This document shows positions 1 to 9,093 of a stretch of DNA of 64,000 bases, in pieces (position 1 is the stretch's first letter; every line of letters starts with the position of its first letter). The stretch covers positions 186,001 through 250,000 of the forward strand of contig NZ_KQ947394.1 in NCBI RefSeq assembly GCF_001484965.1. Direction: 5' to 3'. The notes under the pieces are model-generated. The model was not told the origin of the DNA. It worked only from the letters and a program-made list of their open reading frames with translations, and did no database searches. Origin of the DNA: Shouchella shacheensis (lineage in GTDB: Bacteria > Bacillota > Bacilli > Bacillales > Bacillaceae_D). The position numbers and the translations under genes are program-made.

Positions 1-331
1 ATGTAACGGCATTGTATCTTCTTGTGACTATTGCAAACTTTTTCCCTAAAATCAGTAATACAAAGTACCCCGTCGCTACCTGTGTCATAGCGAGCAGTAC
101 CCAGCCAAAGCCGATGGAATAGGCAGCACCAGGCCCTCCTAAGAAACTAGAGGCACTTCCGTATGTCGCCACCATTGTCATCGCTAACACAATGCCCCCA
201 AATTCGCGGCTGCCCAGGAAGTAATCACTAAGAAACGACGAGGACTTGGCCATTTTTCGGTTCGACCAGATGCCAACCAGAAAAACTAGCACGAGGAAGG
301 TCAATAACGGAGTGACCACTTCCCAATTCAT
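1..331 (-). CDS. panF: Sodium/pantothenate symporter, N-terminal part (cut by window edge)
   Basis: This is the first 110 residues of a sodium:solute symporter that runs off the window start. The protein opens with a hydrophobic segment (MNWEVVTPLLTFLVLVFLVG) and then has the SDYFLGSREFGG stretch and a second helix with a GGPGAAYSIG motif, as in PanF-type carriers that import pantothenate with sodium. The start ATG overlaps the stop of the upstream gene as ATGA. That partner is a YhdT-like protein, which is the classic yhdT-panF pair of enterobacteria. The specificity call rests on this pairing, since the substrate site lies outside the window. Confidence 0.8.
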   Translation of the reverse strand, partial: MNWEVVTPLLTFLVLVFLVGIWSNRKMAKSSSFLSDYFLGSREFGGIVLAMTMVATYGSASSFLGGPGAAYSIGFGWVLLAMTQVATGYFVLLILGKKFAIVTRRYNAVT

Positions 332-615
332 TTGGAATCCTCCTCTTCTTCATCCTCAAGCGAGACATCTTTTAAGACAAACTTCACCACCAGCGAGACT
401 AATAGAACCATTACTAAAAATCCGACAATGCAGCTGAAAAAAATCCACGCAGGAAATCCCAAGATATACGTGTACTCTTCCGGAGGCTTGGACCCGAGCC
501 CGAAAGCAAAGCCAAACCACCATACCATATTAAATACAGCCAAAGCGCAACCAATCAAGGCTTCACGGTTCGCGACTTTAAAACGAGTCTCGCTCTTCTG
601 TCTGTTATTTGCCAT
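328..615 (-). CDS. yhdT: YhdT/DUF997-family small membrane protein
   Basis: A 95-residue protein with a basic start, two hydrophobic segments (about residues 20-40 and 50-80) and a very acidic tail (LEDEEEEDSK). Size, topology and the ATGA overlap with the downstream symporter match the YhdT (DUF997) family, which accompanies PanF. The role is unproven; it may help fold or regulate the symporter. An AAAGGAG site sits seven bases before the ATG. The same arrangement of small membrane protein plus SSS symporter recurs at 35.0-36.9 kb. Confidence 0.8.
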   Translation of the reverse strand: MANNRQKSETRFKVANREALIGCALAVFNMVWWFGFAFGLGSKPPEEYTYILGFPAWIFFSCIVGFLVMVLLVSLVVKFVLKDVSLEDEEEEDSK

Positions 616-681
616 TCAACGACTCCTTTCCGACTCGTTTCTTAGATTCGTGTTATCGTAACGTCCTTAGTTAGCAGTTAG

Positions 682-885
682 CTATAACGTAAAATACCCG
701 ACCCACTCTTTAGATTCACTAAAGAGCAGTCGGGTATTGGCTACACGTTTATGCTGATCAGTGAGCGCATGTTCTTTTAAGTACCCCTCAACAGCCGTAG
801 GACTTCCCTTGCTGTCGCTGCAAGAGAAGGATTCGATGGCCTCTTTCTGTTCGTCAGATAGTTTTTCTTCTTGTCCATATTCCCG
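682..885 (-). pseudogene. GNAT acetyltransferase remnant
   Basis: The minus strand holds an open stretch of 67 codons that reads like the N-terminal part of a GNAT acetyltransferase: a FSCSDS-type turn, a YLKEHAL helix, then RLLFSESKEWVGYFTL, which resembles the beta strand before the acetyl-CoA site. It ends at a TAG right there, so the acetyl-CoA-binding half is missing. No in-frame start codon exists; an ATG three codons upstream of an in-frame TAA (886-888) may be the old start. A sigma-A-like promoter (ATGACA, 18 bases, TACAAT, 896-925) precedes it. A hairpin at 693-737 falls inside the remnant. I read it as a decayed gene. Confidence 0.45.
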
Positions 886-1003
886 TTATCTAGACATTGT
901 ACCCCATTCCGTAAGCGTTTGTCATTACTTAAGTCGCCTTTCCGAAAACGGGCTTATCCTTCCCTCCCCCTTCCTCTGCTGGTTGTACATTGACCCATCT
1001 TTA

Positions 1004-1633
1004 TTATAATTTCTGTATCATCTCCTCAATCTCCACCCCTCTATAATGACTCGTCACGCCTGGTTTGGAGCCGATATAGGCAACAATTTCTTCATTTCCC
1101 AGCCCCACATTCTTTTTCAACCCTTCCATGATCATGCTTAAGTATTCTTCGGAAGGTTGATTAAGCGGAACGTCCAAATCCCAATCTGCTGTAAACGTAA
1201 AGATGGGGTATCCTTCTTCTTCCCCCACATAGAGAATGGTTCCGTACCATGAATCCCGGAGTGTTTGATGCCCGCTTTTCTTGACTTCTTCTAAATCAAA
1301 CGTTAGTTCAATGCCGTCATTTTCCTGTTTGACAACGTCCTTAAATTGGTCTTCTGTAATCAAGTATTTTCGACTGTAGGTCTTGTAGTCCTCGTCCTTG
1401 TCCAGTCCGATAAAAGCCACACCTTGCTTTTGCCAACGAGCAGATTCTTTTGCGAAATACAACGGATAGTTCATCATGTATGTGGCCTCGTTAACGGGGG
1501 GTGAAGGATCCCTACACCCAACTTCCACTTTTTCAGAGCCCTTTGGCTTGCCGCCTTGGATGTAGCATAAAAACCGATCTACACTCAAATTCGAGCCATA
1601 GCTTGCATACCATACATAGTTTGTTGGAGCCAT
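1004..1633 (-). CDS. Gamma-glutamylcyclotransferase-like protein
   Basis: A 209-residue soluble protein whose start carries YASYGSNL, the signature loop of the gamma-glutamylcyclotransferase (AIG2-like) fold that binds a gamma-glutamyl group. The rest is longer than a minimal 110-150-residue GGCT domain and holds extra acidic segments. Such proteins are often mislabelled histone deacetylases. It lies 21 bases downstream of a gamma-glutamyl-GABA hydrolase-type gene on the same strand, so a shared role in gamma-glutamyl compounds is plausible. The substrate is unknown. Confidence 0.7.
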   Translation of the reverse strand: MAPTNYVWYASYGSNLSVDRFLCYIQGGKPKGSEKVEVGCRDPSPPVNEATYMMNYPLYFAKESARWQKQGVAFIGLDKDEDYKTYSRKYLITEDQFKDVVKQENDGIELTFDLEEVKKSGHQTLRDSWYGTILYVGEEEGYPIFTFTADWDLDVPLNQPSEEYLSMIMEGLKKNVGLGNEEIVAYIGSKPGVTSHYRGVEIEEMIQKL

Positions 1634-1654
1634 CCCATCACGTCCTTCATGCGC

Positions 1655-2383
1655 TTACTTCTTTTTTATACACTCTATCACGAACTCTTTAAACAAACGA
1701 GCCATGCTTGGATCTTCACCTGCCATCTCATCCGGATGCCATTGGACGCCCCACAGCAGAGGGGACTCTTCTGTTCCTTCAACCGCTTCAATCACCCCAT
1801 CCGGAGCTGTTGCCACCGCTTTAAGCGTAGGTGCGAGCTCGTCAATCGCCTGATGATGCATGCTGTTGACTCGTGTGCTTGAACGCCCTAGAACCTGATA
1901 GAGGCGGCTGTTCGAATCAATATGAATACCATGGGTGGCTTCTGGTCTTGCCGCTTGCTGATAATGGTTAATGGCCTTCGGGTTTTTGGTTGGAATGTCC
2001 TGTATAACTGTGCCTCCCAAAGCGACATTTAGCAAAGTAATCCCTCTACAAAGGCCCAAGATCGGCGTTTGCTGTTTTTGCGCGATTCGAGTGAGCTCGA
2101 TTTCGAGTTTGTCGCGTTTTCCATTGGTTGTTTTTAGCTGGGGCGACGGGTCTGCCTGAAACGAATGGGGGTCAATGTCTTCGCCGCCACTTAAAAGGAG
2201 CCCATCACACAGAGACATCCACTCTTTTGCCATTTCCACTGAACCGAGCGGGAGAACGACCGGTACCCCTCCCGCTTCGATTACGGATTGAATATAGGCC
2301 TCGTGTACAAGGACACTTGGAATGTTGTTATGCGTTTCAACGGAACTGGAAATTCCGATTATTGGTTTGGTTTTCGGGCTCAC
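1655..2383 (-). CDS. puuD-like: Gamma-glutamyl-gamma-aminobutyrate hydrolase family (class I glutamine amidotransferase-like)
   Basis: A class I amidotransferase-like hydrolase of the peptidase C26 group. Visible features are the start strand KPIIGISSS, the LLSGGEDIDPHSF loop, the nucleophile elbow GLCRGITLLN with catalytic Cys, and the late WGVQWHPDE with catalytic His and acid. Relatives hydrolyse gamma-glutamyl-GABA in putrescine breakdown. I chose the GTG at 2383 (243 aa) because GGAGGAAG lies eight to nine bases upstream; the ATG at 2440 has no such site and would add 19 unstructured residues. It probably forms an operon with the GGCT-like gene downstream. Confidence 0.8.
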   Translation of the reverse strand: MSPKTKPIIGISSSVETHNNIPSVLVHEAYIQSVIEAGGVPVVLPLGSVEMAKEWMSLCDGLLLSGGEDIDPHSFQADPSPQLKTTNGKRDKLEIELTRIAQKQQTPILGLCRGITLLNVALGGTVIQDIPTKNPKAINHYQQAARPEATHGIHIDSNSRLYQVLGRSSTRVNSMHHQAIDELAPTLKAVATAPDGVIEAVEGTEESPLLWGVQWHPDEMAGEDPSMARLFKEFVIECIKKK

Positions 2384-2534
2384 GCTATCACTTCCTCCAG
2401 TACCTTTTTCATTGCGACTAGGGGGAACTAGTCCATTCATGACTTCAAATTAGTTTAAGCGAACTGTAGGTGAACCATACATTGTCTTTCTCCCCTTGTT
2501 GTCAAACGTTGACGACTCAACTAGAAGCTAAACA

Positions 2535-2564
2535 CCAAAAAGCTGGAGCGCTCCAGCTTTTTGG
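2535..2564 (-). terminator. Perfect 15+15 palindromic terminator after phnE2
   Basis: A perfect 30-base palindrome (arms CCAAAAAGCTGGAGC) lies about 80 bases beyond the phnE2 stop. The 3' arm ends in TTTTTGG on either strand, so it could work both ways. It closes the phosphonate operon on the minus strand. Confidence 0.75.
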
Positions 2565-2641
2565 TTTGCCTTTTTGTTTTATTGGAGAGCCGCTCTTTGT
2601 ATTCCACGCTAATTCATCCATATAGGCACTTACGTTCTTCT

Positions 2642-3499
2642 TTAATGACGAACCGACGTAGGGAAATAACGTTTTTTTAACTGGACCGAGAATACCTCTA
2701 GGATGATGGCGATCAGTAATATCGCATAGGTGATGAACCCAACCTCACTGAGGTCAAAGTAGAAGCCGGACGCCATGAATAACTCAAAGCCAATTCCACC
2801 AGCACCTGCTGCAGCTCCCATTGCCACCGCTACCGCGAAGTTTATTTCAAAGCGCAGAAACGTCCAGGATAATAAATATGTAAACGTAGAAGGCAGGACA
2901 CCGTGCATGACCACATGCCACCAGCTGGAGCCTGTTGATCGCAATGCTTCCAGGATTCCTTCATCCACTTCTTCAATAGCCTCGGAGAAAGCCTTCACTA
3001 GATAAGCGATCGAATGAAAGAGCATCCCGAGAACAGCTGCTTCGCTACCAAGCCCTGCTGCGATTGCGAAAATCAATACCCACAGAACGGTTGGCACTGC
3101 ACGAATAAACGCAACAATCACTCTTACTGTTTTGGATACCCACTCTTTGGAAAGATTGGTCGCAGCCAACAATGAAAGAAACAAGGCAATGACGGCTCCA
3201 AGCACTGTTGATAGAACAGCCAGCCCCAGGGTGATTCCTACTTGGTAGAAAGCTTCCCCCCAACTGAAATGATTTAAAGCAGGTTGGAAGAACATCACTT
3301 GCAGGTTATGGGCGGTTTCCGTGATTGCACTAGGGATATGTAGACCGGTGTAATCAAAAAGCAAAAAAGCAATCATCGTTAACAACACGAACGCTATGAT
3401 GGTTAGACGAATGACCAACCCCGATTTACTCCCGGCTTTAATGGAAATACGACCGTCTTTTTTTCGTTTCATATACGTCGGCTTTGATACAATTTCCAT
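2642..3499 (-). CDS. phnE: Phosphonate ABC transporter permease 2
   Basis: A 285-residue inner-membrane permease with six or so hydrophobic segments. The EAA loop (EALRSTGSSWWHVVMHGVLP) that contacts the ATPase is visible near residue 180. It is the second of two PhnE-type permeases and overlaps the stop of the first by one base (TAATG). Paired PhnE subunits with PhnC and PhnD form the phosphonate importer in many Gram-positive bacteria. It is the last gene before a strong terminator. Confidence 0.92.
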   Translation of the reverse strand: MEIVSKPTYMKRKKDGRISIKAGSKSGLVIRLTIIAFVLLTMIAFLLFDYTGLHIPSAITETAHNLQVMFFQPALNHFSWGEAFYQVGITLGLAVLSTVLGAVIALFLSLLAATNLSKEWVSKTVRVIVAFIRAVPTVLWVLIFAIAAGLGSEAAVLGMLFHSIAYLVKAFSEAIEEVDEGILEALRSTGSSWWHVVMHGVLPSTFTYLLSWTFLRFEINFAVAVAMGAAAGAGGIGFELFMASGFYFDLSEVGFITYAILLIAIILEVFSVQLKKRYFPTSVRH

Positions 3500-4284
3500 T
3501 ATAGAATCACCTTCCGTATATAGTTTGAGAGCAATTCAATGAGGATGACGGCAATGACAATACTAAGAGTCACAAGCGCCACTGCGTTATAATTCATCGA
3601 CTTATAATACATATCAAACGTGAAGCCAATTCCTGTTCCTGTTAAGATTCCTACCAGCGTCGCGCTTCGGATATTGGTTTCAATCATAAACAAAATCCAG
3701 CTTATGATCTGTGGAAGGCTTTGTGGAAGGACCGCTTTATTAACAATGTGAAAGTAAGTGGCGCCCGTTGCCGTTAAAGCCTCAACCGAACTATGACTCG
3801 CTTCATCTATCGATTCAATGAACGCCCTGGTTAAGAACCCAACGGTGCCTACAAACAAAGCTAGATACCCTGTTACGGAATTTTGGCCAAAGGATAGCAG
3901 CAAAATCAATGCCCACGCTACGACTGGAATGTTTCTTGATACAGAGGCAACCAATCGCGCTACGATACTTAACACACCGTTTATGCTTGTTGTTTTTGAA
4001 CCCATGATTCCTAAAAAAATGGAAACGACTGCAGCTGTGGTTGTCGCTGCAATCGACATAAAGATCGTTTCCGTAAGCTTTTCTAGAATCGTTGGAAGTC
4101 TTTCTAGTGATTCCTGGGTAATGAGCAAATTAGAGAGCATCCATCCTATTGCTTGAGGAAATGCCACTAACCCATCCGCTACGTTAAAGTTTGTGATGAA
4201 CGCGGATAAATACGTAATCGCTATGATAAGGATTAGAAATAACGTTGTGTGCCATTTTCGTTTTTGCATGACTTTTTCACTCAC
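3499..4284 (-). CDS. phnE: Phosphonate ABC transporter permease 1
   Basis: A 261-residue permease with a clear EAA loop (EALTATGATYFHIVNKAVLP, about residues 160-180) and several membrane helices. It follows phnC by 13 bases and runs into the second permease. The two share the layout of the family but are not duplicates, so a heterodimer is likely. It forms the membrane channel for phosphonate or phosphite-like substrates captured by PhnD. Confidence 0.92.
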   Translation of the reverse strand: MSEKVMQKRKWHTTLFLILIIAITYLSAFITNFNVADGLVAFPQAIGWMLSNLLITQESLERLPTILEKLTETIFMSIAATTTAAVVSIFLGIMGSKTTSINGVLSIVARLVASVSRNIPVVAWALILLLSFGQNSVTGYLALFVGTVGFLTRAFIESIDEASHSSVEALTATGATYFHIVNKAVLPQSLPQIISWILFMIETNIRSATLVGILTGTGIGFTFDMYYKSMNYNAVALVTLSIVIAVILIELLSNYIRKVIL

Positions 4285-4297
4285 TATTGATTTCTCC

Positions 4298-5062
4298 TTA
4301 CACCGTAATTAATTCTCTTGTTTCTATCCCATAAATGCGGTTGATGCGGTCCGTCGTTAATTGGTGATTCGTTCCATCAAAGACCACTTCCCCCTCGTTC
4401 AATCCAATGATTCGATCAGAGTATTGTTGAGCGACTTCTACCTGATGGAGATTGACAAGGCAAGTGATGCCTAGCTCCGAAGTAATGCTCTTTAAATGAT
4501 CCATAATAATCTTCGAGGAATTCGGGTCTAGAGAGGCAATGGGCTCATCACACAACACTAGCTTCGGATCTTGAATGAGTGCACGAGCAATGCCGACACG
4601 CTGCTGCTGTCCACCGCTTAATTGATCGCAACGTTTATACGCATGTTCTTCGATTCCAAGCTTCTGAAGGAGGAAGAATGCCTGTTGTTTTTCATCTTCG
4701 CTAAATCTTCCCATGACCCCCTGCAATGTTGATTTATAGCCAAAGCGCCCATGTAGAACATTTTCAATAACCGTCAGCCGTGGCACCAAGTTGTAGTGTT
4801 GGAACACCATCCCTATATCCGTACGCAGCTTTCTTAGCTCTTTTTTCTTTAATCCACCTACATCTTGTTGATCAAAACGTACAGTTCCTTCACTAATTGA
4901 TACCATGCGATTAATACAGCGAAGCAATGTTGACTTTCCCGCCCCAGATGGACCAATAATGGAAACAAATTCCCCTGCTTTTACATCAAAGTGAATCTTT
5001 TTTAATACGCTTGTTTCCGCATCATACGATTTCCCAAGCCCCACGATTTGTAACAATGCCAT
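4298..5062 (-). CDS. phnC: Phosphonate ABC transporter ATP-binding protein
   Basis: The ATPase of the importer. Walker A ([13 protein letters not shown]), the Q-loop region (GMVFQHYNLVPRL), the signature LSGGQQQRVGIARAL and Walker B (LVLCDEPIASLD) are all intact. I placed the start at the ATG at 5062, because an AGGAG lies seven bases upstream and homologues begin with this LLQIVGLGKSYD strand; an upstream reading adds 18 residues of non-family sequence. It sits between phnD and the two permeases. Confidence 0.94.
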   Translation of the reverse strand: MALLQIVGLGKSYDAETSVLKKIHFDVKAGEFVSIIGPSGAGKSTLLRCINRMVSISEGTVRFDQQDVGGLKKKELRKLRTDIGMVFQHYNLVPRLTVIENVLHGRFGYKSTLQGVMGRFSEDEKQQAFFLLQKLGIEEHAYKRCDQLSGGQQQRVGIARALIQDPKLVLCDEPIASLDPNSSKIIMDHLKSITSELGITCLVNLHQVEVAQQYSDRIIGLNEGEVVFDGTNHQLTTDRINRIYGIETRELITV

Positions 5063-5144
5063 GTTTACTCTCCTCTCGGTTTGTAAGGAATAAGAGTATG
5101 CCCTTTTACCGTGCATACTCTATTGGTTTATTTACAAGCCGTAT

Positions 5145-6179
5145 TTACTTAGACAATTCTCGAAATGGATCAAACCAAGCATCTTCTACTGGAACGAATC
5201 GTTCGTCACCGGATTTAAAGAATAAAGCAGACCCTTCTGCATCTTCCGGTACAAAGATGGATTCGTTGTTCGCGACTTCGTCAGAGGTTAATGCTTCTTG
5301 TACCTTTTGATAATCCTCTTCCCCTAATGTATCCATATTTGCAACAAATGGAGCATTTAATACAGGCGTGACACTCATAAGCGTAAATTCGCTACCAGTC
5401 ACTTGGTGGAACGGCTCAGCAGCGTCCTCCTTTACTCGATAAATGGAACCAACCGTATTCTCTTCTCCTTCTGCCACTTCCACATAATTCTCCACACACG
5501 TGTCACAAAACGCAGCTACTTCCGCGTTTTCGGTCAACAAATGAACCGCAGCCCCTTGATGCGAGTTGCCAAATAGCACTTGAGAGAAAAGCGGTCCACC
5601 TTCCATCAAGTCCTCTTCCGTTAGATCTGCATACTCCTCCTGTTCTGTGAAATGGGTAAGAATACTAGAAGCAGGTGCTTTAAATCCCGATGCGGAGCTA
5701 TTTGAAACAAAAGAGATGGTCTTATCAGCGATCGTATCAAGTGAGAATTCTCCATCTACTTTAAAGGTTTCCTGGTTCTCTACATTTGCAGCCAACCAGC
5801 TGTGGTATACAGCATCATCGATCGTCCCTGACGGCCCAGTAGAAACAACCAACGGCTGAACGGCGTCATTGCCAGCTCTTGCCTCGACATACCCTTGCGC
5901 ACCCATGAAAGCCAAATCTGCGTTATCATTGACTAACGTTTCAATCGCGATGGCATAATCTGTCGTTAGGTGGTGTTCTACCTCTTTTCCAGTTGCGTCG
6001 GCAATTACGTCCCCAATCTCATCACGCGAGGATTTCAAATCCTCTCCAGATTCGTTGGGATACCACACAATATCAATGGTATCACCGTCTCCCCCACTAT
6101 CTGCACTACTTGTGGAACAGCCAACCAAAAACACGACTAGTAAGAGTAAAACAGCGAACTTAGACAACGCTCTTCTCAT
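5145..6179 (-). CDS. phnD: Phosphonate ABC transporter substrate-binding lipoprotein
   Basis: A lipoprotein with a basic start, a hydrophobic stretch and the lipobox LVGC near residue 21, followed by a Ser/Asp/Gly linker. The body has the PhnD strand IDIVWYPNESGEDLKSSRDE and SNSSASGFKAPASSIL, which in homologues lines the phosphonate site. The mature chain is acidic. The ATG at 6179 is preferred over a GTG nine bases upstream, since the AAGGAG site abuts that GTG. The gene starts 145 bases after the PHP gene, so a separate promoter for phnDCEE is possible. Confidence 0.93.
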   Translation of the reverse strand: MRRALSKFAVLLLLVVFLVGCSTSSADSGGDGDTIDIVWYPNESGEDLKSSRDEIGDVIADATGKEVEHHLTTDYAIAIETLVNDNADLAFMGAQGYVEARAGNDAVQPLVVSTGPSGTIDDAVYHSWLAANVENQETFKVDGEFSLDTIADKTISFVSNSSASGFKAPASSILTHFTEQEEYADLTEEDLMEGGPLFSQVLFGNSHQGAAVHLLTENAEVAAFCDTCVENYVEVAEGEENTVGSIYRVKEDAAEPFHQVTGSEFTLMSVTPVLNAPFVANMDTLGEEDYQKVQEALTSDEVANNESIFVPEDAEGSALFFKSGDERFVPVEDAWFDPFRELSK

Positions 6180-6324
6180 GTTAAACACTCCTTATCCATA
6201 GATTGTGGCAACCACACTAGATGCCAGATGTCCATATCCTTCTTTCATTGTCCTCTCTCATTAAACCACAAATAATTTTAAATATCGTATTTATTTACAA
6301 GATTTAACCATCACTTAAGTTTGT

Positions 6325-7161
6325 TTACATTCCCTCAACAATTGGTTTGCTTCGCTTTTTCTGAATTGGAAGTGAAGGACTTGGGAGGGAGCCGATGGCA
6401 ATGGGCATACCAAATTGCGCGTGGTAATCCGTCCCTCCTGTCATGATCAAGCTGTACTTATCGGCCAATTCTTCTACTTTCCGATGGTCTTCTTCGGTGT
6501 GGTCTGAGTGGTTTCGCTCGATCCCCCCTAGTCCAACCTCTATCAGTTCAGGAATGAGCTCATAGGAATCAAGCTGGCCAGGATGGGCGATCACTGCAAG
6601 TCCTCCATCAGCGACGATGGCTCGTACAGCATCAACCGCATTCACATACGTAATGTCACCTGAAGCAGGACCGCTTCCTTTGAATAATTGTTGATACAGT
6701 GACTGATAGTCGGAGGAGGCGAATTCCGCCTCCGTTAAGTGACTCATCACATGCTGTTTATAAATGATTGGACTAGGCTTTGCCGACTTCATGATCGCTT
6801 GTTTATCTAAGTCATACCCACGTTTATTAATTTGCTCCATCTGCCATAACGTATGGTGTTGACGCCTTCGTTGCACGACTTGGCAAAGGAGCTCTATATG
6901 TTTCGCTGGTGTTTGGTAGTCATACCCTAGCACATGGACTTTCCGATCCCGTTTAAAATCGTAAGCAGAAATCTCAATTCCAGGGATCACGTGAATGCCA
7001 AAAGATTCTCCCAATGCTTGTTTTTCTATTAACCCGTCCGTGCTATCATGATCGACAAAACTGAGATGCGTCACTGCTTGAGCAGCCGCCTTCTGTAAGA
7101 TCCTATGAACAGACTCCGATCCATCCGAATAATCGCTATGCACATGGAGGTCAGCCCTCAA
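6325..7161 (-). CDS. PHP-family phosphodiesterase of the C-P lyase pathway (PhnPP-like)
   Basis: A polymerase-and-histidinol-phosphatase (PHP) domain protein. DLHVHSDYSDGS at the start, FVDHDSTDG, the HVLGYDY strand, VIAHPGQL and GTDYHAQFG supply the metal-binding His and Asp residues. A PHP enzyme from Eggerthella is known to hydrolyse the 5-phosphoribosyl 1,2-cyclic phosphate made by C-P lyase all the way to ribose 5-phosphate. Here no phnP or phnN is present, so this gene likely fills that step. The start is a TTG at 7161, six bases after GGGGAGG; it overlaps phnL by 11 bases. The substrate is inferred from context. Confidence 0.78.
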   Translation of the reverse strand: MRADLHVHSDYSDGSESVHRILQKAAAQAVTHLSFVDHDSTDGLIEKQALGESFGIHVIPGIEISAYDFKRDRKVHVLGYDYQTPAKHIELLCQVVQRRRQHHTLWQMEQINKRGYDLDKQAIMKSAKPSPIIYKQHVMSHLTEAEFASSDYQSLYQQLFKGSGPASGDITYVNAVDAVRAIVADGGLAVIAHPGQLDSYELIPELIEVGLGGIERNHSDHTEEDHRKVEELADKYSLIMTGGTDYHAQFGMPIAIGSLPSPSLPIQKKRSKPIVEGM

Positions 7162-7876
7162 GAAGAACCTCCCCTTCCTTCGCAATCTGGACTGTATTGG
7201 ATTTCATATCAAGGACTTTGTCGCAGAGGCCTTCCATAAATTCAATATCATGAAAGATACCAACCAACGTCGTGCCATTTGCCTTTAGCTTTTCAATGAT
7301 TTCACGGACCTTTATTTTCGATTGTTGATCTAAGCTTGCGGTCGGCTCATCTAACAAAAGCAGCCTTGGCTTCTTTACGGTCGCCATTGCAATATTTAAG
7401 CGTAGCTTTTCCCCTCCAGAAAACGTATTTGGGTAGGTATCCCATAGCTTTCGATCCAGCTCAAAATGCTCCAGTGCCTTTTCCGCCTCTAACTGGGCAA
7501 TCGACTCGTGTTCTCCCATCTCGAGCAGCGCTTTTTCTACGAGTTGTCTAGATGTCGTACGCGGCATGACATTTAAAAACTGAGAGACATAGCCGATTTC
7601 GTGTTTTCGCAAATACAGCACCTCTCGCTCCGTTGCGCGCGCCAAATCAATCAGCCCGTAGCGCCTGGAATCGTACATAATACTTCCCTTGTCTGGCAAA
7701 TAAGTGCGGTAAATGCTTTTCAGAATCGTAGACTTCCCGCTGCCGCTTTTGCCTACGATTCCCATGAATTGTTCTGACTCCAAGGAAACGTTCACCTGTT
7801 CGACTGCCTGCATCGTTTTACCAAGATGATGAATGGTAAACTGCTTTCCGACGTTCTTCATCTCCAACATTGCCAT
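7151..7876 (-). CDS. phnL: C-P lyase pathway ABC-type ATPase PhnL
   Basis: A 241-residue ABC ATPase without a membrane partner of its own. Walker A (GKSGSGKSTILKSI), signature (FSGGEKLRLNIAMATV) and Walker B (LLLLDEPTASLD) are clear. In E. coli PhnL is needed with PhnG, PhnH and PhnI for making the ribose-phosphonate triphosphate intermediate, and PhnK and PhnL bind the core complex. Its place after phnM, with phnK before phnM, gives the order K-M-L rather than K-L-M. Confidence 0.92.
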   Translation of the reverse strand: MAMLEMKNVGKQFTIHHLGKTMQAVEQVNVSLESEQFMGIVGKSGSGKSTILKSIYRTYLPDKGSIMYDSRRYGLIDLARATEREVLYLRKHEIGYVSQFLNVMPRTTSRQLVEKALLEMGEHESIAQLEAEKALEHFELDRKLWDTYPNTFSGGEKLRLNIAMATVKKPRLLLLDEPTASLDQQSKIKVREIIEKLKANGTTLVGIFHDIEFMEGLCDKVLDMKSNTVQIAKEGEVLLEG

Positions 7877-7897
7877 TGCAGAAACCTCCGATCCGTT

Positions 7898-9079
7898 TCA
7901 ATTTGTCCGATAGTTCGTTGTAGTGATTAACGAACCATTCACCATCGTAGCTGTTAACATCGGATAGCCATCATCCATTCGTTCAATCACGACGATATCC
8001 GCTTTCTTGCCTGAACGAATAGAGCCAATTTCATCATCCATACGCACGGCTTTCGCTGGATTGAGTGTCACCTTCATAAACATGTCGTGTAGATCATTGC
8101 CATAGCCTTCGCTTAATTCAAAAATGGCATGTAGCAAGGCAGCTGGATAATAATCACTGCATAGAATATCAATACAACCGGTTGATACAGCCTCAGCCGC
8201 TGATAGATTCCCAGAATGAGAGCCGCCAAGCATAACATTAGGAGCGCCAGCCAATGTCTGTAACCCTAACTCTTTGGCGTGCTTGGCGACCTCCAACGTT
8301 ATTGGAAACTCACTAATGGTGGTTCCAAATGAGCTGACTAAATCTAACTTCTCGGAATGGTCATCATCATGTGAAGCAACAGCAATCCCTTTGGAAATGG
8401 CGCAAGCGGCTATCTCTTTTATCTGTTCGATCGTTAGACATTCCGTACGCTGGCGATCTAAAATAATTGTTTGCACGTCATCGTCTGATAGATCTTGATA
8501 CCCCTGTAATGTTTGTCGGTACACTTCTAAATCTCGGTACTGTCCTTGCCCAGGCGTGTGATCCATGAAGGAGAGAAGATGAACCTTATTTTCTTCCATA
8601 TTTTGAATGAGCCGGTCTACCTCTGAAAGATTGTCAATTTCAAACCGAGCATGCATCCGGTGCCGAATTAAATGCAGCTCGTTATGGGTTGCGGCAATCG
8701 CATCCACCAGCCGCTGCACATTCTCTGGATAGCGCAAAGGCTTATGGGTAAACACGTCTTCACGGTAAAACGAGAGCGAATGAAACATGGTCGTAATGCC
8801 ATGGCTAATTAATATTTTTTCTGCTTCTCTTAAGCTAATATGAAAATCCATCATGCTCGTTGGCCTTGGGGAAGCGACCGTTTCAATATAATCAGAGTGA
8901 ATATCGATGAATCCGGGTGAAATAAACCCTCCATTAGCGTCGATTTTATGCGCATGGGGATAGTCTCTGATGCTTTCTTCCGGGACCATCATCTTAATCC
9001 GTTCTCCCTCGACAATCACGGCACAGCCTTCGACAATTGCTTCTTCTGTAATGATTTTTCCATTATGAATCACATACAC
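7898..9079 (-). CDS. phnM: Ribose 1-methylphosphonate 5-triphosphate diphosphatase
   Basis: An amidohydrolase-fold enzyme of 393 residues that removes diphosphate from alpha-D-ribose 1-methylphosphonate 5-triphosphate before the C-P bond is cut. Metal ligands of the fold are visible in GFIDIHSDYIET, in the HDDDHSEKL stretch and in the late ILCSDYYPAALL segment. The GTG start has GGAGGAA ten bases upstream. It is packed between phnK and phnL with short gaps, in one transcription unit. Confidence 0.93.
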   Translation of the reverse strand: MYVIHNGKIITEEAIVEGCAVIVEGERIKMMVPEESIRDYPHAHKIDANGGFISPGFIDIHSDYIETVASPRPTSMMDFHISLREAEKILISHGITTMFHSLSFYREDVFTHKPLRYPENVQRLVDAIAATHNELHLIRHRMHARFEIDNLSEVDRLIQNMEENKVHLLSFMDHTPGQGQYRDLEVYRQTLQGYQDLSDDDVQTIILDRQRTECLTIEQIKEIAACAISKGIAVASHDDDHSEKLDLVSSFGTTISEFPITLEVAKHAKELGLQTLAGAPNVMLGGSHSGNLSAAEAVSTGCIDILCSDYYPAALLHAIFELSEGYGNDLHDMFMKVTLNPAKAVRMDDEIGSIRSGKKADIVVIERMDDGYPMLTATMVNGSLITTTNYRTN

Positions 9080-9093
9080 CGTAACTATTCCTC

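Noticed and set aside
693-737. Hairpin read as a terminator
   Set aside because: It has a long stem but no real T-run and lies within the GNAT remnant reading frame.
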